A DNA stretch of 64,000 bases. Origin: JANLYC01 sp963815445. GTDB taxonomy: Bacteria > Actinomycetota > Actinomycetes > Propionibacteriales > Nocardioidaceae. Below are positions 25,107 through 32,790 of this stretch, piece after piece (positions within the stretch are counted from its first letter, which is position 1; every line of letters starts with the position of its first letter). Both the position numbers and the translations under genes were made by a program. The notes beneath the pieces were generated by a model, which was not told the origin of the DNA, did no database searches, and worked only from the letters and a program-made list of their open reading frames with translations. Where the stretch lies: contig CAWFGV010000011.1 of assembly GCA_963815445.1 (NCBI GenBank), forward strand, positions 248,001 through 312,000, in the 5' to 3' direction.

Positions 25107-25930
25107 GCCTTCTTCTTCTTTCCGGCCCGGGCGCCGTTGTTGGCGATCCAGACTGCAGCCAGCACCAGGCTCCCGATGCCGATCAACCAGCCGAACAGAC
25201 CCTCGGTGACGGGCCCGCGGCTTCCGAGCGCGCTACCGCCGTATGCCGTCTGTGTCTGCAGCGAGTTGACGAACGCGACCACGTCGCGCTTGTCCTGAGG
25301 CGTCAGCACCTCGTCGGAGAAGACCGGCATCTGCTGAGGCCCGGTGACCATCGCCTCCCAGATGTGCTTGTCGGAGACGTTCATCAGGCCCGGTGCGGAG
25401 CGGCCGCTGCGAAGTGCTCCGCCCTGGCCGGCGAAGTTGTGGCAGGCCGAGCAGTTGGTGAGGAAGAACTGCATCCCTCGACTCACGTCGGCGTTGCTGG
25501 TGTCGAGCTCGGCGGCGTCGGGAATGCTGGGACCGGGGCCGAGCGACGCGACATATGCGGCCAGCGCCTCGACCTCCTGGTCGGTGTACAGGACCTTCTT
25601 CTGCGGTATCTGCGTACCCGGTTGCTGAGCGGGCATCCGACCCGTGCCGACCTGGAAGTCGACGGCGGCCGCGCCCACCCCGACGAGTGGCGGACCATAG
25701 TTTCCGCCGCCCTTGGTCAGGAGGCCTTCGGCGTTGAGGCCGTGGCACGAAGCGCACCCCACCGTGAACAGCTGGCGACCCTGTGAGATCAACTGGGCAT
25801 CCGACTTGGCTGTCTCGCCGGCGACCGCGGGACGGAAGGCGGAGTACAGCCCGGCGGTCACGAGCAGACCGAGCAGCACGACGACCAGGCCCGCGAGCGG
25901 GTGGCGGCGTCTGGTCGACAGGAACTTCAC
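25103..25930 (-). CDS. qcrC: Diheme cytochrome c subunit of the bc1 complex
   Basis: 275 residues. An N-terminal signal-anchor (about 12-30), two c-type heme sites CASCH (59-63) and CSACH (161-165) and a C-terminal membrane helix near 240-265 are present. Actinobacteria lack a soluble cytochrome c; this diheme subunit hands electrons directly to CtaC in the bc1-aa3 supercomplex. The basic KKKKA tail is cytoplasmic. Its stop overlaps the qcrA start. Confidence 0.96.
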   Translation of the reverse strand: MKFLSTRRRHPLAGLVVVLLGLLVTAGLYSAFRPAVAGETAKSDAQLISQGRQLFTVGCASCHGLNAEGLLTKGGGNYGPPLVGVGAAAVDFQVGTGRMPAQQPGTQIPQKKVLYTDQEVEALAAYVASLGPGPSIPDAAELDTSNADVSRGMQFFLTNCSACHNFAGQGGALRSGRSAPGLMNVSDKHIWEAMVTGPQQMPVFSDEVLTPQDKRDVVAFVNSLQTQTAYGGSALGSRGPVTEGLFGWLIGIGSLVLAAVWIANNGARAGKKKKA

Positions 25931-26026
25931 GAAGTCGTGTCCCTTCTGTCCGGCCCAGCCGTTCGTCTGAGCAGGTTCTGCACGGGTGTTGCTGGCTCAT
26001 TCGGGTACTGCAGGAACTGCATATCG

Positions 26027-26665
26027 CTACTTCAGCAGGTAGATCGTTGCGAACAGCCCGATCCACACGACATCGACGAAGTGCCAGTAGTACGAGACCA
26101 CGATGGCGGTCACGGCTTGCTCGTGGGTGAACGTCCGGGCCATGAACGTGCGGCCCAGCACGAACAAGAAGGCGATGAGGCCGCCCGTCACGTGGATGCC
26201 GTGGAAACCGGTCGTGAGGTAGAAGATCGAGCCGTATGGCGACGACGGGATCGTCACGTTGTCGCGGATCAGGGCGGAGTACTCGAAGATCTGCCCACCG
26301 ATGAAGAACGACCCCATGACATAGGTCAGGACGAACCATTCCCGGAGACCCCAGGCTCGGAAGTCCAGCACACCACCACTGCGACCGACCTGACCTCGCT
26401 CGGCAGCGAAGACACCGAGCTGGCAGGTCACCGAGCTGAGCACCAGCACGGTCGTGTTGACGGCGGCGAACGGCACATTGAGCTTCGGGGTCTCCTGCGC
26501 CCACAGCTCCGGCGTGACGCCACGGATCGTGAAGTAGCACGCGAACAGCGCCGCGAAGAACATCAGCTCGCTTGCGAGCCAGACGATCGTCCCGACGCTG
26601 ACCATGCTGGGCCGATCATGTTGGCCATGCAGCCGGGAAGCGGAGATCGCAGTTGTAGTCGCCAC
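26027..26665 (-). CDS. ctaE: Cytochrome c oxidase subunit III
   Basis: 212 residues with five clear membrane helices, starting MATTTAISASRLHGQHDRPS. Motifs WLASELMFFAALFACYF, STGFHGIHVTGG-like FHGIHVTGGLIAF and SYYWHFVDVVWIGLF are family hallmarks, including the conserved Glu in helix II. It is a structural subunit of the aa3 oxidase. It is the first gene of the ctaE-qcrCAB cluster and divergent from the ctaG-like gene, with 149 bases between starts. Confidence 0.95.
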   Translation of the reverse strand: MATTTAISASRLHGQHDRPSMVSVGTIVWLASELMFFAALFACYFTIRGVTPELWAQETPKLNVPFAAVNTTVLVLSSVTCQLGVFAAERGQVGRSGGVLDFRAWGLREWFVLTYVMGSFFIGGQIFEYSALIRDNVTIPSSPYGSIFYLTTGFHGIHVTGGLIAFLFVLGRTFMARTFTHEQAVTAIVVSYYWHFVDVVWIGLFATIYLLK

Positions 26666-26814
26666 GACGACATTATGGCCTCAAGACCCCCCGTTGCACA
26701 CAGCGACCCCCCGACCCTGCATAGGCTCTTGACGATGCCGGTGCGGCGTCCTCGTGGTGGCAGCGTCAACCCCAGGGGCGACGGCCCCGACCAGCACAGG
26801 CTTACCCTGATCAC

Positions 26815-27756
26815 GTGACGTTCCTGGCGCACGCCGACGAGGGTGTTTCGGTCCCTGCTCTCACCCTCGACCGCATCTTCTCCGCCTGGACCTTCGACGC
26901 CGTCGCGGTGAGCCTGATCATCATCACCGGCGCGCTCTATCTGCTCGGCGTGCAGCGGCTTCGCGCCCGTGGTGATCGCTGGGCGATCACCCGCACGCTC
27001 AGCTTCTGCGGCCTCGGCCTCGGTTCGCTGACGGTCGCGACCACGTCGTCGCTGGCCACCTACGACACCACCCTGCTGAGCATGCACATGGCCCAGCACA
27101 TGGTCCTGTCCATGCTGGCGCCGGTCTTCCTGGCGCTGGGAGCTCCCATCACGTTGGCGTTGCGCACGTTGCCCAGGGGCGGTCGGCGCGTCCTTCTCGC
27201 GGTCCTGCACAGCCGCGTCGCCGCGGTTCTCTCGTTCCCCCCGGTCGCGTTCCTGCTCTTCGTCCTCACCCCGTGGGTGCTGTACTTCTCGTCCGTCTAC
27301 GAGGCGACCCTGCGGTCGCCGGCCCTGCACGATCTCCTGCACCTGCACTTCGTCCTGGTCGGCTGCTTGTTCTTCTGGCCGCTGCTGGGACTGGATCCGG
27401 TGCCAGGCCGGGTGGCGCACCCGTTCCGGATGCTGACGGTGCTGGCCACGTTGCCGTTCCACGCCTTCCTCGGCGTGACGATCATGACGATGAAAGACCT
27501 CATCGCCGGAGACTGGTACCTGTCACTGGGACGCACCTGGGCCCCGACTCCCGCCGACGACCAACAGATCGGCGGTTCGATCCTGTGGGGCAGCGGCGAC
27601 ATCGTCGCACTGGTCATCTTCGGCGTGCTCTTCGTCCAGTGGGTGCGGCACAGCTTCCGCGAGGCCGAGCGGGTCGACCGCCGGCTCGACCGTGAGGAGG
27701 CCGAGGCAGCCAGAGCGGCCCAGGCGGCCGCGCAGCACACCACGCCGTCCCGGTAG
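26815..27756 (+). CDS. CtaG-like cytochrome c oxidase assembly membrane protein
   Basis: 313 residues, GTG start at 26815. At least seven hydrophobic segments are visible. The MHMAQHMVLSML and HDLLHLHFVLVGCLFFWPLLG motifs carry the conserved histidines of the caa3-type CtaG family (PF09678), thought to deliver copper to the CuB site. The C-terminal tail is charged (EAERVDRRLDREEAEAARAA), likely a cytoplasmic helix. Divergence from ctaE fits a role in oxidase assembly. Confidence 0.9.
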   Translation: MTFLAHADEGVSVPALTLDRIFSAWTFDAVAVSLIIITGALYLLGVQRLRARGDRWAITRTLSFCGLGLGSLTVATTSSLATYDTTLLSMHMAQHMVLSMLAPVFLALGAPITLALRTLPRGGRRVLLAVLHSRVAAVLSFPPVAFLLFVLTPWVLYFSSVYEATLRSPALHDLLHLHFVLVGCLFFWPLLGLDPVPGRVAHPFRMLTVLATLPFHAFLGVTIMTMKDLIAGDWYLSLGRTWAPTPADDQQIGGSILWGSGDIVALVIFGVLFVQWVRHSFREAERVDRRLDREEAEAARAAQAAAQHTTPSR

Positions 27757-27831
27757 CATCGGCCCGAGCACGGTCCAGGTCCAGGCGGGCGTCTGATCGA
27801 CGCATCTCACGTACGACGAGGCAGGTCAACC

Positions 27832-28224
27832 ATGTTGGTGCTGGTCTACAGCGACGACGCGAACACCCGAGGCGAGGTCATCCTCGCTCTCGGCAAGCGC
27901 CCGCACCCCGACCTGCCTGCGGTCGAGTACGTCGAGTGCGCCACAGAACCGGCTGTCATCGCCACGATGGACGCCGGCGGCGTCGACCTGGCGATCCTCG
28001 ACGGCGAAGCGGTCCCTGCCGGAGGGATGGGCATCTGTCGTCAGCTCAAGGACGAGATCTATGAGTGCCCTCCGATCCTGGTGCTGACCGGACGCGTCGA
28101 GGACGGCTGGCTGGCCACCTGGTCGCGCGCCGAGGCCGCCGTACCTCACCCGATCGACCCCTTGGTGTTGGCCGAGAACGTCATCCGGCTGCTCCGGCCG
28201 CGGGCCGACCTGACCACCGGCTGA
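27832..28224 (+). CDS. Stand-alone pseudo-receiver protein
   Basis: 130 residues folding like a response-regulator receiver domain: start MLVLVYSDDANTRGEV with the acidic pair, DLAILDGEAVPAGG with the usual phospho-acceptor Asp position, and PPILVLTGR with the Thr. The conserved Lys of the KP motif is replaced by His (AAVPHPIDPLVL), so normal phosphorylation switching is doubtful. There is no output domain. It lies seven bases before trpD and is likely co-transcribed with it. A similar gene occurs near trpD in other actinobacteria as I recall; its function is unknown. Confidence 0.75.
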   Translation: MLVLVYSDDANTRGEVILALGKRPHPDLPAVEYVECATEPAVIATMDAGGVDLAILDGEAVPAGGMGICRQLKDEIYECPPILVLTGRVEDGWLATWSRAEAAVPHPIDPLVLAENVIRLLRPRADLTTG

Positions 28225-28231
28225 GGCCTCG

Positions 28232-29299
28232 ATGACCGCACCTGCCCGGAGCAGTGCCGCAACCAGCCCGGCCGACCTGACCTGGCCGGAGCTGTTGTCG
28301 CGCCTGATCGCCCGACATGACCTGGGCGCGGCCGAGACGGCCTGGGCGATGCGCCAGATCCTCTCCGGGGAGGCCACGCCCTCGCAGATCGCTGGTTTCG
28401 CGATAGCACTACGGTCCAAAGGCGAGACGGTCGACGAGGTCGAGGGGCTGGTGGCGACGATGTATGAGTTCGCGGCCCCGCTGGACTTCGCCGGGCGTGC
28501 GGTCGACATCGTCGGCACGGGCGGCGACCGCTCGCACACGGTCAACATCTCGACGATGGCTGCATTGGTCACCGCCGGCGCCGGTGTCCCGGTCGTCAAG
28601 CACGGCAACCGCGCGGCTTCGTCGTCATGCGGGTCCGCGGACGTGCTCGAGGGACTCGGGCTGCGACTCGACCTCCCGCCTGCCCGGGTCGGCGAGCTCG
28701 CGACCGAGGTCGGCCTCACGTTCTGCTTCGCTCCCGTCTTCCACGCTGCACTGCGCCACTCCGCGGTGCCGAGGCGTGAGCTGGGAGTCGCGACCACGTT
28801 CAACTTCCTGGGCCCACTGGCCAACCCGTCTCGGCCGGCGGCCCAGGCGGTCGGGGTCGCCGACCCGCGGATGGCGGCGATCATCGCCGGCGTGCTCGCC
28901 AACCGAGGGGTCGACGGGTTCGTGTTCCGTGGCCGCGACGGGCTCGACGAGCTGACCACGACGACCACCTCGCAGGTGTGGGCCATCGTCGACGGAGCCG
29001 TGACCGAGCATGAGCTCGATCCCTCGGACCTGGGGATCGCCCGCGCGCAGCCAGCCGACCTCAAGGGGGGTGACGTGGCTGTCAACGTGGCGGTTGTGCA
29101 CCGGTTGCTGGCGGGCGAGACCGGTCCCGTCCGGGATGCGGTACTCCTGAACGCGGCGGCCGGCATCGCGGCGTACGAGGCCGGCCCAGGCGAGCTGACC
29201 GAACGCCTCGCGGCCGGGCTCGAACGGGCTGCCGACGCGGTCGACTCGGGCGCGGCCAGGGCCAAGCTCGAGACCTGGCTCGCTGCGGCCTCCTCCTGA
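28232..29299 (+). CDS. trpD: Anthranilate phosphoribosyltransferase
   Basis: 355 residues. Family motifs are VDIVGTGGDRSHTVNIST (PRPP-binding loop), KHGNRAASSSCGSADVLEGLG, and NFLGPLANPSRP. The enzyme joins anthranilate and PRPP, the second step of tryptophan synthesis. Start ATG at 28232 is only seven bases from the pseudo-receiver stop. No other trp genes lie here; a stand-alone trpD next to ctaE/qcr is the known actinobacterial arrangement. The last codons lie inside a 45-base tandem duplication that continues past the stop. Confidence 0.96.
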   Translation: MTAPARSSAATSPADLTWPELLSRLIARHDLGAAETAWAMRQILSGEATPSQIAGFAIALRSKGETVDEVEGLVATMYEFAAPLDFAGRAVDIVGTGGDRSHTVNISTMAALVTAGAGVPVVKHGNRAASSSCGSADVLEGLGLRLDLPPARVGELATEVGLTFCFAPVFHAALRHSAVPRRELGVATTFNFLGPLANPSRPAAQAVGVADPRMAAIIAGVLANRGVDGFVFRGRDGLDELTTTTTSQVWAIVDGAVTEHELDPSDLGIARAQPADLKGGDVAVNVAVVHRLLAGETGPVRDAVLLNAAAGIAAYEAGPGELTERLAAGLERAADAVDSGAARAKLETWLAAASS

Positions 29300-29374
29300 G
29301 GGGCTGGGGTGGCTTACAGTCGCTCGCGAACGGCCTCCTCCTGAGGGGCTGGGTGGCTTGCAGTCGCTCGCCGT
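29286..29374. repeat. 45-bp tandem duplication at the trpD 3' end
   Basis: CGGCCTCCTCCTGAGGGGCT at 29286 begins again at 29331. The units differ by one missing G and an A/G change, ending TACAGTCGCTCGC and TGCAGTCGCTCGC. The first unit includes the trpD stop, so the second carries a silent copy of the gene's last codons. Confidence 0.9.
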
Positions 29375-29404
29375 TGGCTCGCAGCTTCGCTGCGAGCCAA
29401 CGGC
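29370..29404. terminator. Bidirectional hairpin between trpD and the Lrp-type gene
   Basis: A perfect 16-base stem GCCGTTGGCTCGCAGC with TTC loop lies between the convergent trpD and 29405-29686, touching the stop codon of the latter. It is likely a shared terminator; no long U-run is seen on either side. Confidence 0.75.
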
Positions 29405-29686
29405 TCACTCCTCCACGCCCAGTGAGAAGGCGGCCTCGAGGTCGTGGCTGGAGTACGTCCGGAACGCGATGTGCGTCTCCGTCGACTGCACTCCGGGCAC
29501 CTTGTTGATCTGGTCGGGCACCAGCGCCGCGACGTCGTCGTGGTTGCGGACCCGCAGGAGTGCGATCAGGTCGATGCCACCCGTTACCGAGTAGACCTCG
29601 CTCACGCCGTCGAGCGACGCGATCTGCTGAGCCACTTCGGGAATCTGGGCCACGTCGGCCTTGATGAACACGATCGCGGTGATCAC
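29405..29686 (-). CDS. Stand-alone Lrp/AsnC ligand-binding (RAM) domain protein
   Basis: 93 residues, starting MITAIVFIKADVAQIPEVA. The whole protein is the effector-binding half of Lrp/AsnC regulators: VAQQIASLDGVSEVYSVTGG, DLIALLRVRNHDD and QINKVPGVQSTETHIAF. There is no helix-turn-helix, so it cannot bind DNA as such. Members of this short family form ring oligomers that bind amino acids. Convergence with trpD is suggestive of an amino-acid sensing role, but that is inference. Confidence 0.9.
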   Translation of the reverse strand: MITAIVFIKADVAQIPEVAQQIASLDGVSEVYSVTGGIDLIALLRVRNHDDVAALVPDQINKVPGVQSTETHIAFRTYSSHDLEAAFSLGVEE

Positions 29687-29761
29687 GGGTTCTCCTCGTT
29701 CGACGGGACGGTACGCCGCTGAGCCTAACGCCCGCCGTTCGCCTCGGCGGTTGCGGCCGGC

Positions 29762-30046
29762 TCAGGCCACCAGGTCGGCGAACTGCGGATGCTGGTCGAG
29801 GTACCAGCGGTAGAAGGAGCACACTGCGCGCACCCGGAGCCCGTGCTCGTCGCGGGCGTCCTCGAGGGATCGACGAGCCATTTCCGAGGCGATGCCCTGG
29901 TGGGTGTGGCTCGGTTTGACCTCGGCGTGAGTGAACGCGATCACCCCGTCGAGGATGACGTAGTCGGACGTTCCGACGAGCGCGCCGTCGACCGTGGCCT
30001 CGTAGCGTCCGCGCTCGGGGACGTTGCGGATCGTGACCTCGCTCAT
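29762..30046 (-). CDS. Small GNAT-like N-acetyltransferase (COG2388/YidJ type)
   Basis: 94 residues. The pattern RYEATVDGALVGTSDYVILDG, then FTHAEVKPSHTHQGIASEMA (acetyl-CoA loop) and ending CSFYRWYLDQHPQFADLVA with the conserved Cys and HP motif identifies the small single-domain acetyltransferase family. The target is unknown. It is divergent from the DUF1232 gene with 29 bases between starts. Confidence 0.88.
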   Translation of the reverse strand: MSEVTIRNVPERGRYEATVDGALVGTSDYVILDGVIAFTHAEVKPSHTHQGIASEMARRSLEDARDEHGLRVRAVCSFYRWYLDQHPQFADLVA

Positions 30047-30075
30047 GCCACCACCCTAGGTGGTTTCGTGGCACG

Positions 30076-30477
30076 ATGCCCGGTGTGTGGTGGCAGCTGG
30101 CCGGGGGGATCGTGCTGGGGCTGCTGCTGACATGGGTGCTGTTGGTCGGCGCGCTGCTGCTGGTCCGACCGGACACCACGAGCGTGGGACAGCTGGTGCG
30201 GCTGCTGCCGGACGTCGTACGACTGCTGTCTCGGTTGGCTCGTGACCCGACCCTTCCTGTCGGCGTCCGGGTCCGGCTGTGGCTCCTGCTGGCCTACCTG
30301 GCCATGCCGTTCGACGTCATACCGGACTTCATCCCGGTCGTGGGGTACGCCGACGACGCGATCGTCGTGGCCTGGACGCTGCGCTCAGTCGTGCGACGGT
30401 CGGGCCGCGACGCCGTCGTCCGCCATTGGCCCGGCACACCCGAGGGATTGGCGGCTCTCGACCGGCTGGTTAGGTGA
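30076..30477 (+). CDS. DUF1232 (YkvA-type) membrane protein
   Basis: 133 residues. An N-terminal membrane helix (about 3-27, GGIVLGLLLTWVLLVGALLLV) precedes the DUF1232 motif LAYLAMPFDVIPDFIPVVGYADDAIVV at about 73-100. No biochemical function is established for this family. The gene ends eight bases inside the end of the convergent LuxR-type regulator gene. Confidence 0.85.
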   Translation: MPGVWWQLAGGIVLGLLLTWVLLVGALLLVRPDTTSVGQLVRLLPDVVRLLSRLARDPTLPVGVRVRLWLLLAYLAMPFDVIPDFIPVVGYADDAIVVAWTLRSVVRRSGRDAVVRHWPGTPEGLAALDRLVR

Positions 30478-31501
30478 GGCGGCCGAACAGGTCCTCGCGG
30501 CCCGCGGCTCCGCACTTGCGGTAGATCGACTTGAGGTGGTCGTTGACGGTGTACGGCGACAACGCCAGCTCGCGGGCGATCTGCTTGGTGGCGAGACCCG
30601 CGGTCAACCACTCCAGCACTTCGGCTTCTCGGCGCGTCAGATCGTGGATGCTCGCGATCGTCGGCAGGAGCTGGCGCACCGAAGCTGACTGCAGCACCAC
30701 CGCGATGTCGCTGTCGCCCAGTCCCGTGCCCTGGACCCAGAGCCAACGGCCGCTCACGGTCCGGACGACCGTATGAGGTGCGGCGGCACCGGGTGGGGCG
30801 CTCCCGCGCCGTACGACGTTCGCGGCGTCGAAGATCACCCGCGTCACGTCGTCGATGTGGGTCTCGTCAAGGCCGCCCGGGACCAGGTCTTCGAGCCAAG
30901 CGCGCGCCTCGTCGGACGCGACAAGGTGGTTGTCCTGCCTCAACAGGATGACGCCGGGCGCTAGCGGCCCGGGCACACCGGAGAAACGGCGGGTGGGGTG
31001 ATAGCGGACGGCGCGGGCCAGCGGAGTGCACACCTGCGCCGCGGTGGAGACCTCGGCGTCTCCGAAGGATCTCCGCCGGTCCTCGCGGAACAGGGTCAGT
31101 GCACCCCACACTCGGCCGCCGTGGCGCAGCAGGATGCGCAGCTCCGACTGGAAGCCCTGAGGTACCAGGATCTCGTTGAAGCGAAAGCTGCTGTGGGCGC
31201 GTGGGTGGTTGCGCGCCAACCATCCCGCGGGTACGGCGGCGCGAGCGAGCTCCACGTACTTGTTCACGTCGTCCTGGAAGGCTTCGTTGGCCGCCATCTC
31301 GACCGTGTGCTCGGTGCCTCTGCCGCCGAACTGGAAGGTGCGTAGACCGTTGGTCGGGTTCAGCCCGAAGAGGCACCAGCCGTCGAAGGGGAGCAGCGGT
31401 TGCACGGCCTCGGCGACGGCGGCGCCGAAGTCAGGACCGGAGGCGGGTCGTCCGACCAGGTCGAGGAACTGACCCCTCGCTTCTCTGACCGTGGTGGTCA
31501 T
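30470..31501 (-). CDS. LuxR-type helix-turn-helix transcriptional regulator
   Basis: 343 residues from ATG at 31501; an ATG at 31525 would add eight residues. The N-terminal half (about 20-190) looks like a GAF-type sensory region with LPFDGWCLFGL and WGALTLFREDRRRSFGD. The C-terminal LuxR helix-turn-helix covers about 280-340: LTRREAEVLEWLTAGLATKQIARELALSPYTVNDHLKSI. It is a one-component regulator that probably senses a small ligand. A 16-base palindrome at 31525-31540, just upstream, may be its operator. Confidence 0.88.
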   Translation of the reverse strand: MTTTVREARGQFLDLVGRPASGPDFGAAVAEAVQPLLPFDGWCLFGLNPTNGLRTFQFGGRGTEHTVEMAANEAFQDDVNKYVELARAAVPAGWLARNHPRAHSSFRFNEILVPQGFQSELRILLRHGGRVWGALTLFREDRRRSFGDAEVSTAAQVCTPLARAVRYHPTRRFSGVPGPLAPGVILLRQDNHLVASDEARAWLEDLVPGGLDETHIDDVTRVIFDAANVVRRGSAPPGAAAPHTVVRTVSGRWLWVQGTGLGDSDIAVVLQSASVRQLLPTIASIHDLTRREAEVLEWLTAGLATKQIARELALSPYTVNDHLKSIYRKCGAAGREDLFGRLT

Positions 31502-31524
31502 CTCCTGATCGTGGCACCACGGCA

Positions 31525-31540
31525 TCCCTAGAACTAGGGA
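31525..31540. promoter_or_regulatory. Palindromic candidate operator for the LuxR-type regulator
   Basis: TCCCTAG-AA-CTAGGGA, a near-perfect 16-base palindrome in an AT-richer patch between the divergent regulator and the beta-propeller gene. LuxR-type dimers bind such palindromes, and autoregulation is common. The link to this regulator is inference from position. Confidence 0.45.
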
Positions 31541-31613
31541 TTTTCGTTATCTGAGCAGGTCAGGACACTCGCGGTGAGCCCCGACGTGCGGGGTGGGGAC
31601 GGAGAGAGACGTC

Positions 31614-32765
31614 ATGCGTGCACACGGTGAGGGAAATCCTGGTTGGAGATGGCGACGAGGCGGGAGCGCGGCTACTGCTGCTGTCGGCCTGGTCGTCTAC
31701 GCGGCCGTGGCCGGTGGTGGTGCGGCTGACGCCGGGGGAAGCGGCCAGGCCGCAGCTGGGCGATTGTCTGCGACCGTCACTCAGGTCATGAGTCACCACG
31801 AAGCAGGGGGAAGGATCGTCTGGTCGCAGTTCGTCGACCTCGACTTCAGCGCAGCCCGCATAGCGTCGAGTGACCCGAACGGTCGTCACGTTCGCAGGCT
31901 GACGCATCCCGCCAGCGGCGTGCACGACATCGACCCGCAGGTGTCCCCGAACGGGCGACTGGTGGCCTTCGAGCGAGACGTCCCCGACCCGACGTACGGA
32001 GAGGTCGGCACTATCGGCATCGTGGGCGCCGACGGAAGAGGGGCACACGTGCTCGACGTCGGCTGCGTCGACCCGTGCTTCTCCACCAATGATCCGACCT
32101 GGACTCCGGACGGTCGCCACCTGTTGTTCTCGCGGATCGTCGGACCGATCGGCAGCGACGGAAACGCCTCCGCGGCCGCTCTGTGGCGGACCGATCTGCG
32201 GGGCGAGCACGTCACCCGGGTGAGTCCCCGTCGCATCGATGGTCAATTTGAGGACGGGTGGGCGCAGTTCGCACCGGCCGGCTACCTCGTGTTCCTTCGC
32301 GGGAGCAACGCTAAGGGACACATTGCCGTCTTCCGGATGAACCCCGATGGGAGCGACACCTGCCGGCTGACGCCGTGGTGGCTTGATGCCGACCTCGTCG
32401 ACGTCTCACCGGCCACGAGTGGACCGACGAAGGATCTCCTGGTGTTCGAGACCCACGGCCATGGGGCTCCTGATGGCCGGTCGCAAGCCATCGCGACGGC
32501 GTCCGCGGACTGCACGGGGAATCACCACATCCGCTACCTGACGTCCTCGAGGGCGCTCCCTGTCCAGAACTTCAACCCGACCTGGTCGCCGGATGGTCGA
32601 CAGGTGGCGTACGTGAGGTTCAAGTTCCTGGATTCCGACCCGATCGTGCACGGTGACATCTGGCGGATGCGGTGGAACGGCGAGGACAAGCGACCGGTGT
32701 CCAGGCTCGATGTCTTCGAGTTCCGCCCCAACTGGGGTCCCACACCCGATGATGACGACGATTGA
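31614..32765 (+). CDS. Secreted TolB-like (PD40) beta-propeller protein
   Basis: 383 residues from ATG at 31614, with GGAGAGAG upstream; a GTG at 31593 is an alternative. A signal peptide-like segment (SAATAAVGLVVYAAVAGG) lies near residues 20-45. The mature part repeats the WD40-like PD40 pattern: DPQVSPNGRLVAFERD, DPTWTPDGRHLLFSR, FNPTWSPDGRQVAYVRF. Pairs of Cys (VGCVDPC, CRLT and DCTG) suggest disulfides in the exported domain. The C-terminus is DDDDD. Its partner and role are unknown. Confidence 0.8.
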   Translation: MRAHGEGNPGWRWRRGGSAATAAVGLVVYAAVAGGGAADAGGSGQAAAGRLSATVTQVMSHHEAGGRIVWSQFVDLDFSAARIASSDPNGRHVRRLTHPASGVHDIDPQVSPNGRLVAFERDVPDPTYGEVGTIGIVGADGRGAHVLDVGCVDPCFSTNDPTWTPDGRHLLFSRIVGPIGSDGNASAAALWRTDLRGEHVTRVSPRRIDGQFEDGWAQFAPAGYLVFLRGSNAKGHIAVFRMNPDGSDTCRLTPWWLDADLVDVSPATSGPTKDLLVFETHGHGAPDGRSQAIATASADCTGNHHIRYLTSSRALPVQNFNPTWSPDGRQVAYVRFKFLDSDPIVHGDIWRMRWNGEDKRPVSRLDVFEFRPNWGPTPDDDDD

Positions 32766-32790
32766 GCCGATGGTGGCTTGTAGAGCCCGC

